Shown: one piece after another, positions 1 through 8,465 of the stretch
Layout: each line of letters starts with the position of its first letter
Position numbering within the stretch: the stretch's first letter is position 1
From: Paracoccaceae bacterium
Lineage (GTDB): Bacteria; Pseudomonadota; Alphaproteobacteria; Rhodobacterales; Rhodobacteraceae
Assembly (NCBI GenBank): GCA_024304875.1
Contig: JAMWZF010000090.1
Span: 1 to 8,794 of the forward strand
Direction: 5' to 3'
DNA length: 8,794 nt
Translations under genes and position numbers: made by a program
The notes under the pieces: generated by a model
The model's input: only the letters and a program-made list of their open reading frames with translations
The model's database searches: none
Told to the model about the DNA's origin: nothing

Positions 1-149
1 CGATGGCCGAGGCGCCTCGGGCCGAGACACCCGCCGCCCCCCGTGCGGCCCAGCCGGCCTACCCGCCGGCGCCGCCCCGCGCGGTGCTGGAACGTCCGAT
101 CTGCCTAGACCGCCCGAAACGGGGATTCTTCGCCCGCCTCTTCGGCTGA
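1..149 (+). CDS. C-terminal end of an unidentified Pro/Ala-rich protein (5' partial)
   Basis: An open frame enters at the window edge and ends at TGA 147-149. The visible 48 residues are rich in Pro and Ala (about residues 4-27), followed by a basic-aromatic tail ending in RPKRGFFARLFG. The Pro/Ala stretch looks like a flexible linker, and the amphipathic basic tail could contact membrane or a partner, but this is inference. An ATG sits at position 3, so a tiny complete protein is formally possible. However, the frame is open to the very edge, no ribosome binding site can be seen, and the composition is typical of a protein tail, so a truncated gene is more likely. I do not recognise the family. 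It runs in the same direction as carB, 119 bp away, with hairpins and a separate promoter in between, so it is probably not in one operon with carB. Confidence 0.5.
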   Translation, partial: MAEAPRAETPAAPRAAQPAYPPAPPRAVLERPICLDRPKRGFFARLFG

Positions 150-152
150 TCG

Positions 153-199
153 CGCCGGCTGCCGGCGACAGAAGGCCCGACCCGTCCTCTTTTGTCGCC
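153..199 (+). terminator. Two overlapping hairpins after the upstream gene; possible terminator
   Basis: Three bases after the stop codon, CGCCGG (153-158) and CCGGCG (162-167) form a perfect 6-bp stem with loop CTG. A second, mutually exclusive stem pairs GGCGACA (164-170) with TGTCGCC (193-199). It can be extended inward through 175/188 with two G-U pairs and leaves a 12-nt loop. Neither stem is followed by a clear T run, so intrinsic termination is uncertain. The position between a stop codon and the carB promoter fits a terminator. Confidence 0.35.
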
Positions 200-207
200 A
201 TGCCCCC

Positions 208-248
208 TTGAGGCTGTTGCCCCCTTGCCTATAAGGCACGGCAATTTG
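208..248 (+). promoter_or_regulatory. carB promoter with a pyrBI-like AATTTG start region
   Basis: A sigma70-like promoter is visible. The -35 is TTGAGG (208-213, 4/6 to consensus) and the -10 is TATAAG (230-235, 5/6), with a 16-nt spacer. Seven bases later lies AATTTG (243-248), which places the expected transcription start at about 243. The E. coli pyrBI promoter, as I recall it, also starts at AATTTG 7 nt after its -10, and there UTP-dependent slippage at the T run controls expression. The leader would then be only about 26 nt, ending in a G-rich ribosome binding site (GGGGG, 258-262) 6 nt before the carB ATG. There is no room for an attenuator or a leader peptide. The promoter call rests on the sequence; the slippage mechanism is inference. 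Confidence 0.6.
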
Positions 249-268
249 CAATTTAACGGGGGCCACGC

Positions 269-3640
<3,372 letters not shown>

Positions 3641-3644
3641 GCGT

Positions 3645-3670
3645 CCGAGCGGCGGCCTGCCGCCGCTCGG
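3645..3670. terminator. GC-rich hairpin between convergent genes; likely bidirectional terminator
   Basis: A perfect 11-bp stem, CCGAGCGGCGG (3645-3655) with CCGCCGCTCGG (3660-3670), has a 4-nt loop CCTG. It starts 4 nt after the carB stop codon and lies 13 nt beyond the stop codon of the opposing gene, filling most of the 43-bp gap. A T run is missing on both strands, as is often the case in GC-rich alphaproteobacteria, so termination may be partial or the hairpin may mainly protect the 3' ends. Confidence 0.6.
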
Positions 3671-3683
3671 CCCACAGGTCGGC

Positions 3684-5528
3684 CTAGAACCGCCCCATCA
3701 CCCCGTACATCATCAGGGGCATGAACTGCATCACGTCCGGGTAGCGGAGGGTGACGTCGTTCACCGTGATTTCGCGGCGATACACGTCCGGGCGGCTGAT
3801 GGCCCAGGTCAGGGTGCCGGCCTCCTCCTCGGCGAGGTTGGACAGCACGGTCAGCACCGATTGCAGCGCGCTGGCGGGCTCGCGGCCCATTTCGGGGGCG
3901 GTGCTCGCCACGTAGGCCGAGAGGGCGTCCATCCCGGTCATCGTCACGTCCACCGCGCCCTCGTAGGGCATGAGGCTGAAGATCTCGGAGGGGTAGAACC
4001 GCAGGTTTCCGCTTTGCGTCACGCGGAACAGGGCGGTCTCGTAGTGGTCCTCGCCCAGGGTCATGTCGATCACCGTCGAGGCGCCGTAGATCGCCAGCGG
4101 CAGGAACAGCTCCACCGGCTCGTCCAGCTTGGCGATCATCACGTCCTGAAGCAGCCGTTTCAGCAGCCCCTCGTTCAGCGAGGTCGCGGTGGAGCGCACC
4201 GCGAAGGAGACCGGGAACCAGGCCTCGATATGCGGGCGCATGTCGGCCTCCATGGCCTCCAGCGACGCGAAGGTGCCGCCGCTGCCGGAGCCCGCGAAGG
4301 TGAGCGTCCCGGCATCGACATTCAGGCCCGACACCCCGGTCACGAGCGACCAGCTGTCGTAGCCGAGGTCGAAGAGCGGGACGAGGTCGTAGCCGGTGTC
4401 GGTGTACTCCCTGTCGTAGCCGAGGAGGGAGAGGCCCGACCCCGAGGTCGCCATCTCGAGGCTGCCGAACTCCATCAGCCCGTCGACGAGGACCGAGGCG
4501 GGAACGGCCTGGCCGAAGGGCGGATCGGCCAGAAGCATGGCGGCGGTCATCATGTCGGCCACCGGCAACTCGGTCCCGCGCAGGGTGACGCTCGCCTCGG
4601 CGAGGGACAGGACGGAATCCTCGGGCATGTAGTCCCGCTGCTGCACCCCCTCCAGGGTCAGTGTGATCGCGGCCGCGCCCCAGTCGGTCGGAGCCACCTC
4701 GGCCATGTCGACCCGGGCGCTCATCCCCGCGGCGGTGAGGTAGACCTCGTCCGGGGCCGTCACGTCCCGGATGTCGAGGTCGCGGCCCGCGAGGTCGAGG
4801 GTCACGGTGGAATAGGTGTTGCCGAGCAGGCTCTGACCCAGCGCGCCGAGGTCGCCGCCGCCCATGGTGCTGCGCAAAAGCGTCTCGCGGATGACCGAGT
4901 AGAGGTCCACCGGCTGCTCGCCGTTGGCGGCCAGGAGGATCGCGACCTCACCCGCCTGCACGTCCTGCGGCCCCATCCCGAGGACGGCGAGGTCGGACAA
5001 AGTGATCGCGAACCGGCTTTCGGTGTCCTCCTCGTCCGGCTCCTTGACCACGTCGAAGGCCAGCCGGCCGATGGAGATGCTGCCCGGCACGTCCTCGGGC
5101 GGTGCGAGGGTCAGGCCGTCGGTGGCCCAGGTCAGGTCGGAATAGGACCGGGTGGCCGCATTCCAGGTGCCGTCGAAGGCCATGTCCGTGAACGACAGCC
5201 GGGCCATGCCGGGAATGTCGATCTCCGCCGGGAAGGTCAGGTCGGTCACCCGGTAGGTGTCGCCGTCCAGAGGCTCCATCCGCATCGAGACCTCGCCCAG
5301 CGGAAAGAGCCCCATGACCGAGGTGTCCTGAAGCGTGGCCAGGAATCCGTCGCCGTCCTCGGTCACCACCACGTCGCGGGTCATCAGCGGGCCGATGATC
5401 GTGATCGGCAGGGGCGTGGCGAGGGCCGAGAGGACGTCGGTCCTCACCTCGTCGGCGGTCTGGGCGAGGGCCGCCTGGCCGAGGGCGGCGACGGCGATCA
5501 GGGTGAGGGCGGCGGAGGGGCGGGACAT
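3684..5528 (-). CDS. Exported protein of unknown function, acidic and cysteine-free
   Basis: The predicted protein has 614 residues. Residues 1-22 form a classical Sec signal peptide: a short basic start (MSRPSA), a hydrophobic core and an ALA|QT cleavage site. The mature part is therefore probably periplasmic. It has no cysteine, is strongly acidic, and is built of alternating short stretches typical of beta-rich proteins, such as TDLTFPAEIDIPGMARLSF and STVTLDLAGRDLDIRDV. No other obvious membrane segment is seen. I chose the start at 5528 because AGAAAGG lies just upstream on the coding strand and the signal peptide begins there. The frame stays open 25 codons further upstream, but that extension is Arg-rich and would spoil the signal. 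The architecture recalls alphaproteobacterial exported proteins of the DUF2125, DUF945 or AsmA-like kind, but I cannot name the family from motifs. It is convergent with carB and divergent from the ketoacyl synthase gene, so it is probably a single-gene unit. Confidence 0.85.
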   Translation of the reverse strand: MSRPSAALTLIAVAALGQAALAQTADEVRTDVLSALATPLPITIIGPLMTRDVVVTEDGDGFLATLQDTSVMGLFPLGEVSMRMEPLDGDTYRVTDLTFPAEIDIPGMARLSFTDMAFDGTWNAATRSYSDLTWATDGLTLAPPEDVPGSISIGRLAFDVVKEPDEEDTESRFAITLSDLAVLGMGPQDVQAGEVAILLAANGEQPVDLYSVIRETLLRSTMGGGDLGALGQSLLGNTYSTVTLDLAGRDLDIRDVTAPDEVYLTAAGMSARVDMAEVAPTDWGAAAITLTLEGVQQRDYMPEDSVLSLAEASVTLRGTELPVADMMTAAMLLADPPFGQAVPASVLVDGLMEFGSLEMATSGSGLSLLGYDREYTDTGYDLVPLFDLGYDSWSLVTGVSGLNVDAGTLTFAGSGSGGTFASLEAMEADMRPHIEAWFPVSFAVRSTATSLNEGLLKRLLQDVMIAKLDEPVELFLPLAIYGASTVIDMTLGEDHYETALFRVTQSGNLRFYPSEIFSLMPYEGAVDVTMTGMDALSAYVASTAPEMGREPASALQSVLTVLSNLAEEEAGTLTWAISRPDVYRREITVNDVTLRYPDVMQFMPLMMYGVMGRF

Positions 5529-5778
5529 GGCAAACGACCTTTCTGGAAATAATCGGCGCTGACGCACGGCGCGAAGCCTGTGGCAGAGCCGCCCGCCTCG
5601 CAACCCCGGAAAACCTTACCTCTCGTGCAGGGCGCCCGGGGCCGATCGGGTCACGGCGCCTGCGGGCTGCCGCTGCGTCAGGCGGCGCAGGGCCTGCCCG
5701 TCCCTGCCCCATACGCCTATTTTCCTTGCATCCCCCTGGCCCCTTCGGCCACATGGGGCCCACCTTGGGAGGGACCAG
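5529..5778. other. Divergent intergenic region with two start regions
   Basis: These 250 bp separate two divergently read genes and must hold a promoter for each. On the minus strand AGAAAGG precedes the exported-protein start, with a weak GATTAT -10 candidate about 20 nt from the ATG. On the plus strand a strong ribosome binding site GGGAGGG (5767-5773) lies 5 nt before the ATG at 5779. The AT-richer patch 5718-5731 (TATTTTCCTTGCAT) is the best place for a plus promoter, but no -35/-10 pair is convincing. Just before the ribosome binding site, TGGCC/GGCCA (5737-5741/5747-5751) competes with GGCCCC/GGGGCC (5738-5743/5755-5760). I see no credible small gene here. Confidence 0.5.
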
Positions 5779-6897
5779 ATGTACAGCGCGGCGATCACCG
5801 GCACCGGGGTCTTCACCCCGGACAACGTCATCACCAACGACGAACTCGTCGCCGCCTACAACGCCTATGCCGACCGCCGGAACGCCGAAAACGCCGAGGC
5901 CATCGCCGCCGGCGAGGCCGAGCCGGTCCCCCATTCCTCCGCCGAGTTCATCGTCGCCGCCAGCGGGATCGAGAACCGGCGCGTGATGGACAAGTCGGGC
6001 GTCCTCGACCCGGACCGGATGTATCCCCGCCTTGCGCCGCGGCCCGACGACCAGCCCAGCCTCATGGCCGAGATGGCCCTCGACGCCGCCGGCAAGGCCC
6101 TGGCCCAGGCGGGGCTGGAGCCTGGCGACATCGACGCCGTCTTCTGCGCCGCCTCCAACCACGAGCGCGCCTACCCGGCCATCGCGGTCGAGATCCAGGA
6201 CCTCCTCGGCGCGGGCGGCTTCGCCTTCGACATGAACGTGGCCTGTTCCTCCGCCACCTTCGGCATCCAGACCGCCGCCGACATGGTGCGCACAGGCTCC
6301 GTCCGCCGGGCGCTTGTGGTCAACCCCGAGATCTGCTCGGGCCACCACGAATGGCGCGACCGGGACTGCCACTTCATCTTCGGCGACGTGGCCACGGCGG
6401 TGGTGGTCGAGAGGGACGAGGGGCTGACCCGCCCGCACTGGAAGATCCGGTCGACCCGGCTGGCCACGAAATTCTCCAACAACATCCGCAACAACGACGG
6501 CTTCCTGCGCCGCGCCCACGACCAGATGGAGGACCGCCGCGACATGCAGTTCGTCCAGGAGGGCCGCAAGGTCTTCAAGGAGGTGCTGCCGCTGGTCAGC
6601 CGCCACATCGCCGACCACATGGCGGCCGAAGGGGTGACCTCTGCCGACCTCAGCCGTCTCTGGCTGCACCAGGCGAACAAGACGATGAATGATTACATCG
6701 GCAAGAAGGTGCTGGGCCGCGATCCCGAACCGGGCGAGCAGCCGAACATCCTCCAGGACTACGCCAACACCTCCTCCGCCGGGTCGATCATCGCGTTCTC
6801 GCACCATTCCGAGGACCTGGAGCCCGGGTCCCTCGGCATCATCTGCTCCTTCGGCGCCGGCTACTCGGTGGGCTCGGTGATCGTCGAGCGGGCTTGA
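5779..6897 (+). CDS. Beta-ketoacyl-ACP synthase III, PA3286-like (beta-ketodecanoyl-ACP synthase type)
   Basis: This is a thiolase-fold condensing enzyme of the FabH family, which joins an acyl-CoA to malonyl-ACP to start or re-enter fatty acid synthesis in the cytoplasm. The 372 residues carry the full Cys-His-Asn triad: Cys156 in NVACSSATFG, His297 in WLHQAN and Asn330 in YANTSSAGS. The C-terminal glycine-rich motif is SFGAGYSVGS (357-366). It is longer than classical FabH (about 317 residues). The extra length sits partly in an N-terminal insert (FNAY-like region, about residues 27-55) and in DRDCHFIFGD and KFSNNIRNN segments. By memory these match the P. aeruginosa PA3286 protein, which uses octanoyl-CoA from beta-oxidation to make beta-ketodecanoyl-ACP. 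The octanoyl-CoA substrate is therefore likely but inferred. The start is supported by GGGAGGG 5 nt upstream. No fatty acid genes are adjacent, so it appears to be a single-gene unit. Its stop codon overlaps the promoter of the next operon. Confidence 0.92.
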   Translation: MYSAAITGTGVFTPDNVITNDELVAAYNAYADRRNAENAEAIAAGEAEPVPHSSAEFIVAASGIENRRVMDKSGVLDPDRMYPRLAPRPDDQPSLMAEMALDAAGKALAQAGLEPGDIDAVFCAASNHERAYPAIAVEIQDLLGAGGFAFDMNVACSSATFGIQTAADMVRTGSVRRALVVNPEICSGHHEWRDRDCHFIFGDVATAVVVERDEGLTRPHWKIRSTRLATKFSNNIRNNDGFLRRAHDQMEDRRDMQFVQEGRKVFKEVLPLVSRHIADHMAAEGVTSADLSRLWLHQANKTMNDYIGKKVLGRDPEPGEQPNILQDYANTSSAGSIIAFSHHSEDLEPGSLGIICSFGAGYSVGSVIVERA

Positions 6898-6923
6898 CGC
6901 ATCCATCACCCTGCGGTTATGAA
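6894..6923 (+). promoter_or_regulatory. Promoter of the arsR/SRPBCC operon, -35 overlapping the upstream stop codon
   Basis: TTGACG (6894-6899, 5/6 to the -35 consensus) contains the TGA stop (6895-6897) of the ketoacyl synthase gene. After an 18-nt spacer comes TATGAA (6918-6923, 4/6 to the -10 consensus), lying in the left arm and centre of a palindrome. Transcription would begin near 6930, giving a leader of about 18 nt before the ATG at 6948. No good ribosome binding site is seen in that leader (only GGA at 6939-6941), so translation may be weak. Confidence 0.55.
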
Positions 6924-6937
6924 AAATCATAACCGCA
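6912..6937. promoter_or_regulatory. Perfect 26-bp palindrome, candidate ArsR-family operator
   Basis: The arms TGCGGTTATGA (6912-6922) and TCATAACCGCA (6927-6937) are exact reverse complements around a centre of AAAA. An outer pair ATCCA/TGGAT (6901-6905/6938-6942) adds imperfect symmetry with a 6-nt interruption on the left. The site covers the proposed -10 box and start point and ends 10 nt before the arsR start codon. ArsR-family dimers bind inverted repeats of this size and usually repress their own operon by blocking RNA polymerase. No second copy is present elsewhere in the window, so it looks local to this operon. A transcription terminator is less likely, because a promoter must lie here and no suitable T run follows. 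Confidence 0.75.
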
Positions 6938-6947
6938 TGGATATGAG

Positions 6948-7271
6948 ATGCCCCCCTCCCCCGATGCCCTGTTCCGCAGCCTGTCCGACCCGACCCGCCG
7001 GGGGCTGTTCGAGAGGCTCTGCCGCGAGGGCGAGCAGACCGTCCGCGCCCTGACCGATCAGGCGGGCGTCTCGCAGCCTGCCGTCTCCAAGCACCTGCGC
7101 CAGCTGAAGGACGCCGGCCTCGTCACCGACCGGGCGCAGGGGCGCGAGACGCATTATCGCGCCAACCCTGCCGCCCTTGGTGCGCTGGTCGACTGGACGC
7201 AGGAGATGACGGCCTTCTGGGACGGCAGGTTCGACGCGCTGGAAGACCTGCTCAGGCGGATGGATCAATGA
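6948..7271 (+). CDS. ArsR-family winged-helix transcriptional repressor, non-metal type
   Basis: This small DNA-binding repressor has 107 residues, the usual length for the family. The motif LFRSLSDPTRRGLFERL (8-24) is the hallmark N-terminal helix pair. The helix-turn-helix spans about residues 31-58, with recognition helix SQPAVSKHLRQLKDAGLV (42-59), followed by the wing DRAQGRETHYR (61-71). The metal-binding ELCVCDL motif of arsenic-sensing ArsR is absent: the equivalent stretch reads QTVRAL, and the only cysteine is Cys25. It is therefore probably not an arsenite sensor, despite arsH nearby. The in-frame stop TAA at 6930-6932 rules out an upstream extension, so ATG 6948 is the only reasonable start. 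The gene overlaps the following SRPBCC gene by 4 nt (ATGA), which implies coupled translation. It is probably autorepressed through the adjacent palindrome. Confidence 0.93.
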   Translation: MPPSPDALFRSLSDPTRRGLFERLCREGEQTVRALTDQAGVSQPAVSKHLRQLKDAGLVTDRAQGRETHYRANPAALGALVDWTQEMTAFWDGRFDALEDLLRRMDQ

Positions 7272-7660
7272 GCCGCACCGTCACCGTGGAGCGCGAGCTG
7301 CCCTTCCCCCTGGCCCGGGTCTGGCGGGCGCTGACCACGCCCTCCCTGATGGCCGAATGGCTGATGACCACCGACTTCGCGCCCGAGGAAGGCCGCCGCT
7401 TCACCTTCACGAACGACTGGCTGACGGTGAACTGCGAGCTGGTCGAGATCGACCCGATGACCTCCCTCGCCTACCGCTGGGACGCGCTGGAGCTGCGGTC
7501 GGTCGTCCGCTGGACCCTGACGCCGACCGCAGCGGGCACACGCCTGCGGATGGAACAAACCGGCTTCGGCGCGCATCAGGGACGGGAGTTCGGCGGGGCG
7601 CGGGCGGGGTGGACCAGGTTCCTCGATCAGCTCGAAATGCTTCTGGAGCGCATGGACTAA
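7268..7660 (+). CDS. SRPBCC-fold protein (AHSA1-like)
   Basis: The 130-residue protein fits one SRPBCC/START-like helix-grip domain of the AHSA1 (activator of Hsp90 ATPase-like) group. The N-terminal strand and helix read VERELPFPLARVWRALTTP (7-25), followed by MAEWLM, the typical 'W' motif after helix 1. The middle strands include RRFTFTND and LAYRWDA, then VVRWTLTP and TRLRMEQTGF. The long C-terminal helix is WTRFLDQLEMLLERM. The fold makes a deep hydrophobic pocket for small ligands. The ligand and function here are unknown, and no catalytic residues can be pointed to. ArsR genes fused by a 4-nt overlap to SRPBCC genes are a common bacterial arrangement. The usual inference is that the repressor controls the SRPBCC protein in response to a stress or small molecule. 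It is convergent with arsH. Confidence 0.88.
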   Translation: MSRTVTVERELPFPLARVWRALTTPSLMAEWLMTTDFAPEEGRRFTFTNDWLTVNCELVEIDPMTSLAYRWDALELRSVVRWTLTPTAAGTRLRMEQTGFGAHQGREFGGARAGWTRFLDQLEMLLERMD

Positions 7661-7681
7661 AGACAATGCGACACCCCGGGA

Positions 7682-7717
7682 AGACGCGTCTACGAAGGCG
7701 CGTCAGACGCGCTTTCG
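7682..7717. terminator. Hairpin cluster between convergent SRPBCC and arsH genes
   Basis: Two GC-rich dyads lie in the 73-bp gap. AGACGCGTCT (7682-7691) is a perfect 10-bp palindrome. CGAAGGCGCGTC (7693-7704) pairs with GACGCGCTTTCG (7706-7717), 12 bp with one G-U and a tiny loop around A7705. The plus side is followed by AAAA and the minus side has no T run, so a strong intrinsic terminator is not shown on either strand. Position and stability make a bidirectional terminator the best reading. Confidence 0.5.
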
Positions 7718-7733
7718 AAAATGCGTGTCCCCG

Positions 7734-8465
7734 CTACCGTGTCGCCGGTCCGCTGACCCGGGCATGGACCTCCTCGAGGCTTTCCACACGCTCGGAATAG
7801 CGGTCGACAAGGGTCTCCTTGCGGCCCCGCATCATCCAGGTGAACCGGGTAAGCTCCTCCATCACGTCGACGATGCGGTTGTAGTAGGACGAGGGCTTCA
7901 TCCGGTCGCCCTCGAACTCGGTCCAGGCCTTGGGGACGGAGGACTGGTTCGGGATCGTCACCATCCGCATCCAGCGGCCGAGAATCCGCATCTGGTTGAC
8001 CGCGTTGAAGCTTTGCGAGCCGCCCGAGACCTGGCACACCGCGAGGGTCTTGCCCTGGGTCGGGCGGATGCCGCCGATCGGCGCCAGGGGCAGCCAGTCC
8101 ACCTGCGTCTTCATCGCGCCCGACATCGCGCCGTGCCGCTCGGGCGAGGACCAGACCATGCCCTCGGACCAGAGCGCCAGCTCGCGCAGCTCGGCGACCT
8201 TGTCGTGGGTGGCGTCGGCGCCATCGTCCACCAGGGGCAGCCCGTGGGGGTCGAAGATACGCGTCTCGCAGCCGAACGCCCGCAGAAGCCGCGCCCCCTC
8301 CTCGGCCACCTTGCGCGAATAGCTCTGCGCGCGCAGCGAGCCGTAGAGCAGAAGGATCCGCGGCGGATGGCCCGGATCGTCCGGCGCGGCATAGGCGGCA
8401 GGGTCCGGCACCGCAAAGGCGGCGGGGTCGATGTTGGGCAAGTCGGACAAGTCGGGGGCGGCCAT
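7734..8465 (-). CDS. arsH: ArsH, NADPH-dependent FMN reductase of organoarsenical resistance
   Basis: This 243-residue flavoprotein is of the NADPH-dependent FMN reductase superfamily. In characterised ArsH proteins it oxidises trivalent methyl- and aryl-arsenicals to less toxic pentavalent forms and also reduces quinones, azo dyes or oxygen. The flavodoxin-like fold shows the FMN phosphate loop LLYGSLRAQSYSR (39-51), SPERHGAMSGAMK (107-119) and the ArsH signature RPTQGKTLAV...QVSGGSQSFNAVNQMRILGRWM (134-166 overall). The ArsH-specific tail has IPNQSSVPKAW, RMKPSSYYNRIVDVMEEL and LVDRYSER. The N-terminal Ala/Pro/Asp-rich stretch (1-34) is usual for the family. The start at 8465 has AGGTGG 4 nt upstream. 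The frame extends further to 8702, but that would run through the start of tdk. No arsB, arsC, acr3 or metal-type arsR is adjacent, so it is a lone member of the ars set here. Confidence 0.95.
   Translation of the reverse strand: MAAPDLSDLPNIDPAAFAVPDPAAYAAPDDPGHPPRILLLYGSLRAQSYSRKVAEEGARLLRAFGCETRIFDPHGLPLVDDGADATHDKVAELRELALWSEGMVWSSPERHGAMSGAMKTQVDWLPLAPIGGIRPTQGKTLAVCQVSGGSQSFNAVNQMRILGRWMRMVTIPNQSSVPKAWTEFEGDRMKPSSYYNRIVDVMEELTRFTWMMRGRKETLVDRYSERVESLEEVHARVSGPATR

Noticed and set aside
3861..5552. A 563-codon plus-strand open frame opposite the exported-protein gene
   Set aside because: The same GC-driven mirror effect: a His/Gly/Arg-rich composition without motifs. The minus-strand gene has a signal peptide and a ribosome binding site.
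5529..5603. A 25-codon N-terminal extension of the exported protein
   Set aside because: It would put an Arg-rich segment before the signal peptide, while AGAAAGG sits correctly for the ATG at 5528.
4948..6930. A 660-codon minus-strand open frame crossing the divergent intergenic region
   Set aside because: It overlaps two well-supported genes and the intergenic region, and its low-complexity Arg/Gly/Pro/His-rich content shows no family features.
6912..6937. The palindrome as a rho-independent terminator of the ketoacyl synthase gene
   Set aside because: No T run follows the right arm, and the site overlaps a good promoter immediately before a start codon. A minor terminator role cannot be excluded, but an operator fits better.
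6948..8465. An arsenic-responsive arsR-arsH operon
   Set aside because: The two genes are convergent, the ArsR protein lacks the cysteine metal site, and its candidate operator is not found upstream of arsH.
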